A stretch of 64,000 bases of DNA from Bacillota bacterium (GTDB lineage: Bacteria > Bacillota > Clostridia > Lachnospirales > Lachnospiraceae): assembly GCA_023421505.1 (NCBI GenBank), contig JAEZTJ010000059.1:3379-67378 (forward strand), written 5' to 3'. Position numbers and translations under genes: made by a program. Positions within the stretch are counted from its first letter, which is position 1, and each line of letters begins with the position of its first letter. This document shows, piece after piece, positions 33,615-43,538 of this stretch. The notes under the pieces were generated by a model. The model made no database searches. It was not told the DNA's origin and saw only the letters and a program-made list of their open reading frames with translations.

Positions 33615-34079
33615 ATGAAACTGACAGAAGAAAAGTTCATAACGGAATTTGATAATCTAAAAAAAGAACTATACCGCTTTTCATATTTATATTTAAGAAG
33701 TGAAGCCTCCGCATTGGAAGCAGTGGATGAGACTGTCTTTCTTGCCTATAAGAACTTGAGTAAGCTAAAACAGCCGGAGTATTTTAAAACCTGGATAACC
33801 CGGATACTGATTAATGTATGCAAGAAGGAATTAAAACGTTCAAAGAGAGTATCTCCTATCGAAGCTTCACCCGAACTAACTCATCAGGACTTTGATGCTC
33901 TTCCACTAAAGGTTGCCATTGATAAACTTCCTAAAGAGCTTCAAATCATAATTAATCTAAGATATTTTAATCATTATACCTTAATTGAAACTGCTGAAAT
34001 ACTTAAACTGCCTCAGGGAACAGTAGCCACAAGGCAAAGAAAAGCACTAGCCTTATTAAGATTGGAATTGGAGGATTAA
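33615..34079 (+). CDS. ECF-type RNA polymerase sigma factor
   Basis: 154 residues. Region 2 (FSYLYLRSEASALEAVDETVFLAYKNL...FKTWITRILIN) and region 4 (LPKELQIIINLRYFNHYTLIETAEILKLPQGTVATR) are both present, as in SigV/SigW-like extracytoplasmic sigma factors. It directs polymerase to stress promoters when released from its anti-sigma factor, encoded two bases downstream. RBS GAAAGGAAAG precedes ATG 33615. I could not identify an autoregulated ECF promoter with confidence in the AT-rich upstream region. Confidence 0.92.
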   Translation: MKLTEEKFITEFDNLKKELYRFSYLYLRSEASALEAVDETVFLAYKNLSKLKQPEYFKTWITRILINVCKKELKRSKRVSPIEASPELTHQDFDALPLKVAIDKLPKELQIIINLRYFNHYTLIETAEILKLPQGTVATRQRKALALLRLELED

Positions 34080-34081
34080 TC

Positions 34082-35452
34082 ATGAATCGAAATGAAGAAT
34101 TTATTGAATTGAAGAATGAACTTGTAGCTACGCCAGTTGAGTTAGAATATATTGCAGTTAAAGCAATTAATAGGGCAAAGAGAAGTAATAAAAGATTTTA
34201 TAGGATAAAAACTCCACTTACTTCCTTCTGCTGTATCGCCATCCTCTTTGTATTACTTGTCAACCTTTTTCCAGCCGTTGCTCTTGCAATGAGCAATGTA
34301 CCTATACTTAAGGAATTAGTATGTGCCGTAGCCATAGACCCCAGTCTGAAGGCAGCCGTTGAAAATGATTATTACCAGCTGGTGGGAGAAAGCCAGACCA
34401 AGGAGGAGGTTACTGTTACCATTGATTATATGATTGTAGATGCAGAACACATTTCCTTATTCTATCATGTTGATGCTCCTGTAAAAGCAGGTTATGCCAG
34501 ATTTGAGATTATAGAAGCAGATGGAAGTATGACGCCTGCTGTAATTAATTTTGATACTCTGTATGAGGTTGATAAACTAGAAGAAGTAAAAATTGATTAT
34601 ATGTTTTTAGGAACAGTACCAGATAAATTCCTATTTAATGTTATACTGAATGTCGATAGCAATTTTCATACTTATAAGTCAGCCACCATACCGACTGAAG
34701 ATGAGGTTACCGCTTCAGCTATAAATAGTGAGCCGCAAGGTGTGGATTATCATTTTTTATTTGAATTGCATCCCAATCGTCAGTATACCAAAACTGTTGA
34801 AAACATCCAGATTGGTAAATGGCTAGAGATAAATGGACAGCACATTTATATCAAAAATCTAGATATTTATCCTTCTCAGTCGAAGCTTAATCTGGAATTT
34901 GATCCTAATAACAGCTCAATCATTGATGGATTAGATGTCTTAATCAAAGATGATAAGGGCAATGTCTATTCGTGCCCTGAAAATGGTATTATTTCAAGTA
35001 CTGACTCACCAACAACAAAAACGCTCTATATAGAGAGTAACTATTTCACAAAGGTAGACCATCTTACCCTTTATATCAACGGCATTCGATTAAAAAGAAA
35101 GGATAAACTATATGGAGAAATCGACTATACAAACAAAACCATATCTAACCTCCCAGCTGATATTTCCATAGATAAAATGGAGTTAAACGACTCTACACTA
35201 ACTTTTATATTGAAAGCAAAAGAAGAAAAACCAAATACTATTTATTCGTTAATATCGCCATCCTATCGTGATAGAGAAGGTAATGTATATGACTTTTGTA
35301 CATGGGATCAAATCCAAGTGCCCGATCAAGATGGATTCTTTTATATCAAATATCATATAAAGCATTTTGATATTAATAACCTATATAGGCTTGAATGGCA
35401 GCATACAACGGTGCAAAAGCTAGATAATCCAATTATAATTGAAATAAAATGA
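34082..35452 (+). CDS. Transmembrane anti-sigma factor (DUF4179-like)
   Basis: 456 residues. A short cytoplasmic N-terminus (about 45 residues) should hold the sigma factor, one membrane segment follows (about 46-70), and the large remainder is extracytoplasmic and beta-rich. The region after the membrane helix (VAIDPSLKAAVENDYYQLVGESQTKEEVTVTIDYMIVD) is typical of DUF4179/DUF5643 proteins that partner ECF sigma factors in clostridia and bacilli. Start codon lies two bases after the sigma gene stop, with GGAGGATTAATC as RBS inside the sigma gene. The signal sensed is unknown. Confidence 0.86.
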   Translation: MNRNEEFIELKNELVATPVELEYIAVKAINRAKRSNKRFYRIKTPLTSFCCIAILFVLLVNLFPAVALAMSNVPILKELVCAVAIDPSLKAAVENDYYQLVGESQTKEEVTVTIDYMIVDAEHISLFYHVDAPVKAGYARFEIIEADGSMTPAVINFDTLYEVDKLEEVKIDYMFLGTVPDKFLFNVILNVDSNFHTYKSATIPTEDEVTASAINSEPQGVDYHFLFELHPNRQYTKTVENIQIGKWLEINGQHIYIKNLDIYPSQSKLNLEFDPNNSSIIDGLDVLIKDDKGNVYSCPENGIISSTDSPTTKTLYIESNYFTKVDHLTLYINGIRLKRKDKLYGEIDYTNKTISNLPADISIDKMELNDSTLTFILKAKEEKPNTIYSLISPSYRDREGNVYDFCTWDQIQVPDQDGFFYIKYHIKHFDINNLYRLEWQHTTVQKLDNPIIIEIK

Positions 35453-35554
35453 AATGATCTATGAATATCTCAAAAAAACATATAGTAAGAAATATAAAAT
35501 CCTCTTAAGTCTTCCATTTAAAACGCTTTAGATAAATAACACCAAATAAAATAA

Positions 35555-35622
35555 GGGCGTGTTGCTAATAAAATGAACTCCTCTGTCAAGCAGACAGTGG
35601 CTGTTCATTCAACAACACGCCC
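35555..35622. terminator. Composite hairpin after the sigma/anti-sigma operon
   Basis: Nested perfect stems: GGGCGTGTTG/CAACACGCCC outside, AATGAAC/GTTCATT within, and CTGTC/GACAG at the tip. Followed by AATGTTTTAT on the plus strand. Probably the operon terminator; the elaborate form could also be a palindromic repeat unit. The rest of the 320-bp gap to tyrS is empty. Confidence 0.6.
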
Positions 35623-35772
35623 AATGTTTTATAGCCATTTTATTGATTAATAAATTTTTATCATCCATATGTTGATTCTAAATCCATATAGAACGATCAG
35701 CTTTTGCAATGGTGTAATCATAAAACAAAATTACCGCTATTCTATATTCTCTATTATGGAGCCCTATTTTAT

Positions 35773-37029
35773 TTATTCTTCTTCAATCCGAATTTTTACA
35801 AACTTCTTTTTACCAATTTTGAGTACTGCCTCTGTCCCAACAAGGGATTGTTCCAGTTCTTCTACTTTTTCCTGATTAAGCTGAACTCCACCTTGCTTTA
35901 CTAATCTACGGAATTCACTACCGGAAGGTACTACCCCTTCCGTTACAAGGTAGGGTATAACATCTAAAAGAGCTTTACAACCGAAAGGTACATGAATCTC
36001 CGGCATATCCATTGGAAGCTCTCCTTTTTGAAAAACTGTTCGAAAATATTCCTCCGCTTTTCTTACTTCTTCCTCTTTATGATATAACCCGGTTATAATT
36101 CGAGCAAGCTCCAGCTTACAGTCTCTTGGATTTCTCCCCTCTTCCATCTGTTTACCGATATATGCAATTCGATCCGGATGCTCATCTGTTACCAGTTCAA
36201 AATACCGAAGTATCATATGATCCGGTATTTCCATCACCTTTTTAAACATTACTTCAGCCGGTTCATAAACTCCGATATAATTTCCAAGACTCTTGCTCAT
36301 TTTCTCGATTCCGTCGAGTCCCTCTAAAAGAGGCATAAAAATTGCAATCTGGCGTTCTTTACCCAAACTTCCCTGTAAGGAGCGTCCCATCAGAATATTG
36401 AAGGTTTGATCTGTTCCGCCTAATTCAATGTCTGCATTAATTTCGACGGAATCATAAGCCTGCATTAAAGGATAAAAGAATTCATGCAGACCGATTGGCT
36501 CGTTTTTCTTAAATCGATTTTGAAAATCATCCCGTTCCAAAAGCCTTGCAACTGTCGAGCTGGCAGCTAATTTTATTACCTCTTCAAAACGAAGCATTGA
36601 CAGCCATTCACTGTTAAATCTAACCGTCGTTTTCTCAGGATCAATTATTTTAAATATCTGTTCAGTATAGGTGGCTGCATTTTTACGAACCTGTTCCTCC
36701 GATAAGGGGATGCGTGTCTTCGATTTACCAGTTGGGTCCCCGATCTTACCGGTAAAATCACCGATAATGATTACTGCATGGTGGCCTAAATCCTGTAGCT
36801 GCTTTACTTTACGTAGCACCACCGTATGTCCTAAGTGTATATCTGGTGCCGTAGGATCAAGACCCAGCTTAATTCTTAATGGACGCCTTTCCATTTTTGC
36901 ATTAATCAGTTTCTCTCTTAACTCCTCAACTGAAATAACCTCTGCTGCTCCCTTAGTAATAATGCGGATTTGTTCTTCAATTACTTGCTTCTCCTTTGTT
37001 GCATCAATTGTATGCTTGCAATTATCCAT
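35773..37029 (-). CDS. tyrS: Tyrosyl-tRNA synthetase
   Basis: 418 residues. It charges tRNA-Tyr. The class I motifs are DIHLGHTVVL (HIGH) and EKMSKSLGNY (KMSKS). A C-terminal S4 RNA-binding domain covers the last 70 residues (GVVPSGSEFRRLVKQGGVQLN). The LRIKLGLDPTAPDIHLGH pattern is that of the TyrZ-type bacterial enzyme rather than the TyrS form. RBS GAGAGGAAAATAAC precedes ATG 37029. Controlled by the T-box leader directly upstream. Confidence 0.95.
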   Translation of the reverse strand: MDNCKHTIDATKEKQVIEEQIRIITKGAAEVISVEELREKLINAKMERRPLRIKLGLDPTAPDIHLGHTVVLRKVKQLQDLGHHAVIIIGDFTGKIGDPTGKSKTRIPLSEEQVRKNAATYTEQIFKIIDPEKTTVRFNSEWLSMLRFEEVIKLAASSTVARLLERDDFQNRFKKNEPIGLHEFFYPLMQAYDSVEINADIELGGTDQTFNILMGRSLQGSLGKERQIAIFMPLLEGLDGIEKMSKSLGNYIGVYEPAEVMFKKVMEIPDHMILRYFELVTDEHPDRIAYIGKQMEEGRNPRDCKLELARIITGLYHKEEEVRKAEEYFRTVFQKGELPMDMPEIHVPFGCKALLDVIPYLVTEGVVPSGSEFRRLVKQGGVQLNQEKVEELEQSLVGTEAVLKIGKKKFVKIRIEEE

Positions 37030-37121
37030 GTTATTTTCCTCTCTTTCTTATTGAATACTTAGCACTTATGGGTTAAAAATCCATTTACAAAATTTACTTA
37101 AGATTAGGCAATTACGACAAT

Positions 37122-37431
37122 AAAAAAACCCGCTCCTCTAATTACTTAGAGGGCGGGAATTATCTCGCGGTACCACCTCATATTTATCAGCTGTTTACAC
37201 AGCCGACCTCTTTGAGTACGCCAAGCTTCCAAAGCTTACCATAAATATACCTGGTTATACTCTAGCACTATAACGGGTGCAGGGAACCGTCAACAGCCTA
37301 CTAAGATTACTCTGTTCGGTGTGAAGCTCAAAGATGTATTCAGAATATACTTTCTTGCACCTCTCATCAACCGGTAGCTTTCTGTTAGAAAGATTTCATT
37401 CTTACTAGTTCTTATCATCGCTTTTTTATAT
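37122..37431 (-). promoter_or_regulatory. Tyrosine T-box leader of tyrS
   Basis: The conserved T-box AGGTGGTACCGCG lies at 37178-37166. The terminator CCCGCCCTCTAA/TTAGAGGAGCGGG with seven Ts follows (37157-37122). In stem I, the specifier loop GAATACATC places TAC (tyrosine) at 37338-37336. Uncharged tRNA-Tyr should pair with the specifier and the T-box bulge and prevent termination, matching the downstream gene. Confidence 0.95.
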
Positions 37432-37440
37432 TTGAACGTA

Positions 37441-37469
37441 AGTATAATCATTGGAGTCTAAATTGTCAA
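37441..37469 (-). promoter_or_regulatory. tyrS promoter
   Basis: TTGACA (37469-37464), 17-bp spacer, TATACT (37446-37441), reading leftward, 22 bp beyond the stop of the HxlR gene. Confidence 0.8.
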
Positions 37470-37490
37470 GCCATAAAATTAAACTTAAAG

Positions 37491-37820
37491 CTATCCTATC
37501 TGGTTTTGCATACCCCACTTACACATATCCTGTACTAATGGAATAAGGCTTTCCCCTTTTGCCGTAAGTGAGTATTCTACCTTGGGAGGCAGCTGAGGAT
37601 ACTCCTGTCGCAATAATATTCCTTCCTGCTCTAGTTCCTTGAGCTGAGAGCTTAGCATTTTATGTGTAATTCCTTCAATATTCTTCTTTAGCTCTCCGTA
37701 TCTGACCTTTCCCCTACAGGCAAGTAAATAGATAATTCTCAGCTTCCATTTACCGCTTATAATTGAGATCGTATACTCAAATGGTTCTTTACTTGTTACA
37801 TAACATATTTTATCAGCCAT
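37491..37820 (-). CDS. HxlR-family transcriptional regulator
   Basis: 109 residues with the winged-helix fold of HxlR/YodB proteins: YTISIISGKWKLRIIYLL, YGELKKNIEGITHKMLSSQLKELEQEGI, then the wing with YSLTAKG. A cysteine at position 6 (MADKIC) stands where the redox-sensing cysteine of YodB-type regulators lies, so thiol or quinone sensing is possible. It is divergent from the amidohydrolase gene across 126 bp and probably controls it. RBS AAGGGAAG precedes ATG 37820. Confidence 0.88.
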   Translation of the reverse strand: MADKICYVTSKEPFEYTISIISGKWKLRIIYLLACRGKVRYGELKKNIEGITHKMLSSQLKELEQEGILLRQEYPQLPPKVEYSLTAKGESLIPLVQDMCKWGMQNQIG

Positions 37821-37946
37821 CTTATTACTTCCCTTTTTGTGAGTATCTTACAAAATTGTGCATACTATCCAAATCCTTTTACTCTTATTATAATAACAAA
37901 AAGCGGTAATAACAACGCTAAATAAATAAGAAAGAGGATTAATTTT

Positions 37947-38735
37947 ATGGTTATTGATGGACATTCGCATGTTACCTTACCTATTGAAAATTATATGAAA
38001 GCAATGGATGAGGCCGGTATAGATAAAACTGTACTGTTCTCTAACTCTTTTCATCCGGAATTAGCCAAAAATGCAGCTGAGGTCAAAGCCTCCATGCAAT
38101 ATCTAAATGATTTGTTATCAGGTAAAAAAGGCTCTATGACAGAAGCACGCATCAAATCCATTGCCGAACTGGTAAATATCATTAGTCAATACCCCTCCAG
38201 ATTTATCGGCTTCGGCAGTGTACCTGTCGGGCAGGAATTGAATGAGACTCTGCAATATATCTCAGAGTATATTCAAAAAAATAAACTGGTTGGAATAGGA
38301 GAATTTACCTTAGGAACCGGTCAAGCGCACCTAATGGATAATATTTTTGAAGCTTCTAGCCATTTTAATAATCTGCCCATATGGATACATGCATTTGCCC
38401 CCTTAAGCTTACAAGATATCAGAGAAATTTCTGAAAAAGCGAAAGCTTACCCATCCATTCCGGTTATTCTGGGTCACTTAGGAGGCCACAATTGGATAGA
38501 AACGATGGATCTGGTGAAAGAAATTCCTAATCTGTATTTGGATACCTCCGCTTATTTTTCAACCTTCGTGCTTGGAGTAATCATCAATGAAATTCCTGAT
38601 AAATGTATTTACGGGGTTGATATGCCCTTTGGTGATTTGCAATCCTCCAAAGAGGCAATATTAAAATTGTCAAAAACACCTTCCATCGCAGCTGCTGTTT
38701 TAGGAGAAAATATCGCCAGAATACTAAAGCTATAA
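37947..38735 (+). CDS. Amidohydrolase-2 family metal-dependent hydrolase
   Basis: 262 residues. The start VIDGHSHVTL gives the HxH metal site of strand 1. ILGHLGGHN and DTSAYFST fit the late His and metal-proximal positions, and YGVDMPFGD contains the final Asp of the TIM barrel (usually GSDxP). Members decarboxylate or hydrolyse small ring compounds. The substrate is not readable. It faces an HxlR regulator, a common arrangement for inducible detoxification genes. RBS AGAGGATTAATTTT. Confidence 0.82.
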   Translation: MVIDGHSHVTLPIENYMKAMDEAGIDKTVLFSNSFHPELAKNAAEVKASMQYLNDLLSGKKGSMTEARIKSIAELVNIISQYPSRFIGFGSVPVGQELNETLQYISEYIQKNKLVGIGEFTLGTGQAHLMDNIFEASSHFNNLPIWIHAFAPLSLQDIREISEKAKAYPSIPVILGHLGGHNWIETMDLVKEIPNLYLDTSAYFSTFVLGVIINEIPDKCIYGVDMPFGDLQSSKEAILKLSKTPSIAAAVLGENIARILKL

Positions 38736-38835
38736 ATCTCTGAATAGTTGTAAGAAAATGCTCCTATCCTCGTTAAGGTATTGATTATTTTATTTATTAC
38801 AAATTAGCTCACTCCATATTTCAACAAATACTATT

Positions 38836-38879
38836 TTGCCTTAGACTTTAGAAGCTTCTTTTACTAAAGTCTAAGGCAA
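38836..38879. terminator. Bidirectional terminator between amidohydrolase and ABC exporter genes
   Basis: Perfect 16-bp arms TTGCCTTAGACTTTAG and CTAAAGTCTAAGGCAA enclose a 12-nt loop. U-rich sequence flanks both sides. Genes converge here. Confidence 0.85.
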
Positions 38880-38998
38880 TATTCTAATCGGCTGTATAAT
38901 TTTTACCAATTAATGAAAATGCTTCTCCAATATATAGCTTAATACAAATCTTCTTTCAATTTACTTAATTTTTTAATAAATATATTTGCTGCATCTAT

Positions 38999-40786
38999 TT
39001 ATTCAAACTGAGCATGGTACAGTTTATAATAGAAGCCCTTATTTTCCATCAGCTCCCCGTGTGTACCCTGCTCTATAATATTTCCCTGATCTACAACAAG
39101 TATATTATCCGCACCCTGTATCGTTGATAAGCGGTGAGCTATGACAAAGCAGGTCTTATCCTCCATCAGCTTACGCATAGCCTTCTGGATTTTGATTTCT
39201 GTTCTCGTATCCACATTAGAGGTTGCTTCATCGAGAATTAGCATCTTAGCGTCCAAAAGCATTGCCCTGGCTATTGTAAGAAGCTGCTTCTGCCCCTTGG
39301 AGATATTAATACCATCCTCATTAAGAACTGTATCATAGCCCTGCGGCAATCTCTTGATAAAAGAATGCATTCCCGTCAGCTTCGCTGCCGCCACTACCTC
39401 CTCCATCGTAGCTCCCTCTTTACCATAAGCAATATTATCAAAAATACTTCCCTGAAACAACCAGGTATCCTGAAGTACCATAGCATATGCTTTCCTGAGA
39501 CTGGCTCTTTTAAGATTATTTATTTCTTTGTCATCAACTTTAATACTGCCATCCCATATATCGTAAAACCGCATCAGAAGATTGATAATCGTTGTTTTCC
39601 CCGCTCCTGTAGGTCCTACTATGGCTGTTAAACTACCTGGCTTTGCATGAAGAAAGAGCTTTCGAATAATCACTTTATCCGGTATATATCCGAAGGATAC
39701 CTCCTTCATAGCTACATCTCCGTCAACTTCTTTCAGCACCTCCGAGGACACCTTATCTAATGGTTCCGGCTGTTCATCCATAAGCTTAAATACACGCTCC
39801 GCTGCTGCGGCAGCAGACTGTAGTTCACTGATGATATTGGCTGCTTCACTGATTGGTCCCGAAAACCTTCTGCTATATTGTACAAAGGACGAAATATTAC
39901 CTAGCGTCAGCTGCTTAAATAAATACAAAACGGCTCCAAATACTGTAACCAGGGACAAAGAAAAATTATTGATAAAATTAACCGTTGGTCCGGTTATGCT
40001 TCCATAATACTCGGCGTTATAATATGCTTTCACCGCCTCTTCATTTTTTAAATCAAAGCGTTCCATAACCGAAGCTTCTGCTGCATACGCTTTAATTGTC
40101 TTCTGCCCTGAAACCATTTCTTCAACGTAGCCATTCAATTCTCCCAGCTTAGCAGAACGTAACCGAAATAATGGTCGTATCTTCTTAGCCATGTAGCGTG
40201 TATAAATAATAGATAAAGGTATCGTAAATAGCATAACAAGAACCAACTGCGGGGAGATAACGAACATCATGATAAAAGAGCCTGCAACTGTAATAATGCT
40301 GGTAAATATCTGAACCACATCGGTTGATAAGGAAGTATTTACCGTATCAATATCATAAGAAATCCGGCTGATAATATCTCCCGCCTGATTCCGGTCAAAA
40401 AAGCCTACCGGTAAATCCACAAGTCTAGCAAATACATCCTCTCTCATCTTACCGACTATCTTCTGACTTAAGCGAAGCATTAGGATAGACAGAATATAGG
40501 CTAAGATTGAGGAAACGATATAGAATAAAACCATCCAGGCAGCATAATAAAAGACTGTACGAAAAACCACCTTACCCTTACCTGGTTCAATTGCATCAAT
40601 GGCATAGCCGGAAAGCATCGGTCCTAATAATGCAAAAATATTACTGATTATTGATAATAATACAGCCAGAGTCAACATCCATTTATACTGGTATATATAG
40701 AGCCAAAGGCGTTTTATTACGTATTTAATATCTCTGGGTTTATCTGTTTTTTCACTTATTTTAGACCTCACTGTATTTGCCGGCAC
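38999..40786 (-). CDS. ABC exporter, catalytic-Walker-B subunit of a heterodimer
   Basis: 595 residues: six membrane segments followed by an ATPase domain. Walker A GPTGAGKTTI, Walker B MLILDEATS with the catalytic Glu, and switch His IAHRLS are intact, but the signature reads ISKGQ instead of LSGGQ. With the partner gene this gives one good and one degenerate ATP site, as in BmrCD, LmrCD and TM287/288 multidrug exporters. GTG start at 40786 with GGAGGG eight bases upstream, 13 bp after the partner gene. Substrate unknown, probably hydrophobic drugs or peptides. Confidence 0.9.
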   Translation of the reverse strand: MPANTVRSKISEKTDKPRDIKYVIKRLWLYIYQYKWMLTLAVLLSIISNIFALLGPMLSGYAIDAIEPGKGKVVFRTVFYYAAWMVLFYIVSSILAYILSILMLRLSQKIVGKMREDVFARLVDLPVGFFDRNQAGDIISRISYDIDTVNTSLSTDVVQIFTSIITVAGSFIMMFVISPQLVLVMLFTIPLSIIYTRYMAKKIRPLFRLRSAKLGELNGYVEEMVSGQKTIKAYAAEASVMERFDLKNEEAVKAYYNAEYYGSITGPTVNFINNFSLSLVTVFGAVLYLFKQLTLGNISSFVQYSRRFSGPISEAANIISELQSAAAAAERVFKLMDEQPEPLDKVSSEVLKEVDGDVAMKEVSFGYIPDKVIIRKLFLHAKPGSLTAIVGPTGAGKTTIINLLMRFYDIWDGSIKVDDKEINNLKRASLRKAYAMVLQDTWLFQGSIFDNIAYGKEGATMEEVVAAAKLTGMHSFIKRLPQGYDTVLNEDGINISKGQKQLLTIARAMLLDAKMLILDEATSNVDTRTEIKIQKAMRKLMEDKTCFVIAHRLSTIQGADNILVVDQGNIIEQGTHGELMENKGFYYKLYHAQFE

Positions 40787-40799
40787 CGTAGCTCCCTCC

Positions 40800-42530
40800 T
40801 CAAGACATCATCTGCGACTGATAAATTTCCTGATAAACCTCACAGGAATTTAACAATTCCTCATGTGTTCCATAGCCTGCCATCTGACCGTCTTCCATAA
40901 CCAGTATATGATCCAGCTTCATGACAGAACTGATTCTCTGGGCGATAACGATAGTCGTTACTTCCTGATAATTTTCCCGGATTGCCTTACGCAGCATGGA
41001 ATCCGTCTTAAAATCCAAAGCACTTGAGGAATCATCAAGAATTAAGATCTTAGGTCTGCCTGCTAAGGCTCTCGCTACCAAAAGCCGTTGCTTTTGTCCT
41101 CCGCTTAGATTACTACCCTTAATGGAAAGCTCAAAATCAAGCTTCTCATCAAGCTCTTCGATAAAGGATGCCGCCTGTGCATGCTCGGCTGCTTTCCTTG
41201 CTTGCTCTTTCGACAGATTCCTGCCTATACTTATATTTTCATATATTTTGTCTGCAAAAAGAACATCATTTTGAAATACCACGCCAAAGCTTTTGCGTAA
41301 TTCTAGTTTGTCGTAGCTTCTAATATCCCTTCCTGCAAGCTTGATGCTGCCCTTTGTTACATCATAAAATCTCATAAGAAGATTAATTAAGGTTGTTTTT
41401 CCAGAGCCTGTTGAACCGATGATACCAAGACTTCCGCCCTGCTTAATATGAAAGCTAATATCTAATATGCAGGGTTCTTCCGTGTAGGAAAAGCTTACAG
41501 ATTTAAATTCAATAAAAGCGGCATCCTCAGAGTCTTTATAATAAGCTTCAGCCCCCGTCTCATCGTTTTCTAAAACAACGTTTAAGTCTTCCTTCGTATC
41601 AAGCACCTCTGCAATTCTAACCGCTGAAGCACTAGCCTTTGAAAATACTACAAAAATTCTTGTAATAGCCATGACAGCCTGAAGCATAATGGCAAAATAA
41701 GAAAGAAAGGCTACAATCTTACCCGGCTGTGACGCCCCGCCATTCACCCTATAGGCTCCTATTACAACTACCAGAGTAAGCCCTAAGTTTAATAGCAGAT
41801 TCATAATTGGATTCGTGATAGCCATCGTAGTTCCGGCCTTTAGCTCTTTCCCTACTAATTCTGAATTTATTCGATTAAAACGTTCTTTTTCATAATCGGA
41901 TTTTGATAAGGCTTTGATTACCCGTATTCCTGAGATATTTTCCCTTACTACTCTTACCATTTTGTCAATTGTCTGCTGCAATACGGTATAAAGGGGAATA
42001 CCCTTTTTTGATACAAGATAGACTACCAAAAAGAGAAGCGGAAGAATACCAATCAGTACCAGTGCGAGTATGGGTTCCATCGTGCTGGTAATAACAATTC
42101 CACCAATTAGAATGATCGGCGCCCTTACACCTATTCGCTGCATCATTCCAATCATATTATGTACATTGTAGGTATCTGAGGTCATTCGGGATTCTAAAGA
42201 GGATATGGTAAAATAATCAAGCTGCTTGCCGGATAAGCTTAATATCTTTTCAAACAGATCATGACGCATAGATTTGGTTGTATCTCTGGCCACTCTTGCT
42301 GCCATACGGTTAGCAGTGATATTAAAGGTTCTGGCACCTACAGACAGAGCAATCATAACTGCGCCCCAGCATAGAATTAAGGAAATTTTCTTAAGTGGTA
42401 TAACATCGTCAATGATGTATGCTAAAACCCACGGTAAGCCAAGATCTAAAAAGGTAGCAAATACCTTAATTAAGAAGCCGGCTAACATTTTATAATAATA
42501 CGGTTTTAAATAGTGAATTAATTTTTTCAA
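40800..42530 (-). CDS. ABC exporter, degenerate-site subunit of a heterodimer
   Basis: 576 residues with six membrane segments and an ATPase domain. Walker A GSTGSGKTT and signature LSGGQKQR are canonical. Walker B is ILILDDSS, with Asp in place of the catalytic Glu, and the switch region is IAQRIS, with Gln for His. These losses complement the ISKGQ change of the partner, so the degenerate site would be formed by this Walker B and the partner signature. TTG start at 42530 with GGAGGG seven bases upstream. First gene of the pair. Confidence 0.9.
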   Translation of the reverse strand: MKKLIHYLKPYYYKMLAGFLIKVFATFLDLGLPWVLAYIIDDVIPLKKISLILCWGAVMIALSVGARTFNITANRMAARVARDTTKSMRHDLFEKILSLSGKQLDYFTISSLESRMTSDTYNVHNMIGMMQRIGVRAPIILIGGIVITSTMEPILALVLIGILPLLFLVVYLVSKKGIPLYTVLQQTIDKMVRVVRENISGIRVIKALSKSDYEKERFNRINSELVGKELKAGTTMAITNPIMNLLLNLGLTLVVVIGAYRVNGGASQPGKIVAFLSYFAIMLQAVMAITRIFVVFSKASASAVRIAEVLDTKEDLNVVLENDETGAEAYYKDSEDAAFIEFKSVSFSYTEEPCILDISFHIKQGGSLGIIGSTGSGKTTLINLLMRFYDVTKGSIKLAGRDIRSYDKLELRKSFGVVFQNDVLFADKIYENISIGRNLSKEQARKAAEHAQAASFIEELDEKLDFELSIKGSNLSGGQKQRLLVARALAGRPKILILDDSSSALDFKTDSMLRKAIRENYQEVTTIVIAQRISSVMKLDHILVMEDGQMAGYGTHEELLNSCEVYQEIYQSQMMS

Positions 42531-42652
42531 ATTATGCCCTCCAGTATGCCTGGAATTATCTATCTCTCAAAACATAATACTAGCACTCACACCTAATACC
42601 GTCAAGTTTACCGATATAAAAATTATAATTCACTATAGTAATGGTTAGCCTA

Positions 42653-43156
42653 TCATAAAATAAGATAACGGATAAATACACTGATTAAGTAGATATATCC
42701 TACTATGCAGACTGCATATGCACAAAACCTTCTTAAATATAGTGCAATCTCAGAAGGCTGCAAATCATCAAAATTACTTAACGCAAAGATAAATTTTAGC
42801 TTATACAATTCCCAGGATATATAAGGAAAGGATAAATCTACTGCTGCGATTGTCATTAAGATAATTGCCAAAATAAGTAAGGCCAAATCCATTTCTTCTA
42901 AGCCATCTCTGCCAAAAATCCTGATTACGAAAGAAATTACCACCCCAATGATCAATAAAAGTGCAGCTACTTTATCCAGCCTAGATACGTGAAAATAATC
43001 CTTTTTATCCGATAACTTTTTTAGTTTCTTAGCTACTTCTTTTTCAACCGCCTGCTCCTCCTGCTTTGAAAGAGGTTCGCCCAAGCGTTCCCCACAGTCA
43101 ATGCACAGCATATGCGTATCGTTTTGTATCGCTCCGCAATTCTTACATTTTTTCAT
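42653..43156 (-). CDS. Zinc-ribbon membrane protein
   Basis: 167 residues. The N-terminus is a zinc ribbon (CKNCG...CIDCG, residues 4-21), followed by a charged coiled-coil-like stretch (about 30-55) and three or four membrane segments. Such proteins are common in clostridia and have no known function. It is about 120 bp upstream of the ABC exporter genes and on the same strand, but with its own RBS (GAGAGG), so any link is speculative. Confidence 0.7.
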   Translation of the reverse strand: MKKCKNCGAIQNDTHMLCIDCGERLGEPLSKQEEQAVEKEVAKKLKKLSDKKDYFHVSRLDKVAALLLIIGVVISFVIRIFGRDGLEEMDLALLILAIILMTIAAVDLSFPYISWELYKLKFIFALSNFDDLQPSEIALYLRRFCAYAVCIVGYIYLISVFIRYLIL

Positions 43157-43430
43157 AATTACCTCTCTTCTTCACGCTTTTTAGAATAATAAGTTCCTAT
43201 TTTATTTATTATTTTGCACCTTCACAGTTGTAAATATATTGTGAGAAATGACCGTGTACATTTCACAAGTTGGATTTGGCACTTCTATTTCAAATAGCTC
43301 TCTTTTGTATAAAAAGAAATACATCTTAAGCTTAATCCGTTCTCCAATATTATATTAAAGAACTGCTAATTAAGATAGATGTATTTCGTAATTTTACCTA
43401 TTTTTAACTACTTTCTAATCTAATTGAAGA

Positions 43431-43500
43431 GAGGAAGCATTCATCCTGTTATTATAAATACTTTAGAGGAAGCTTCATTGCTGTTAGTATAAATGCTTCA
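43431..43500. repeat. Imperfect tandem direct repeat in a 382-bp gap
   Basis: GAGGAAGCATTCATCCTGTT at 43431 recurs with few changes (GAGGAAGCTTCATTGCTGTT) at 43466, each followed by a TATAAAT-like run; period 35 bp. It lies downstream of the giant activase gene. No gene or clear terminator was found in 43157-43538. Confidence 0.5.
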
Positions 43501-43538
43501 AATGAAATTTAAAATTTTGTGATAAAGAGACTTTTAAA

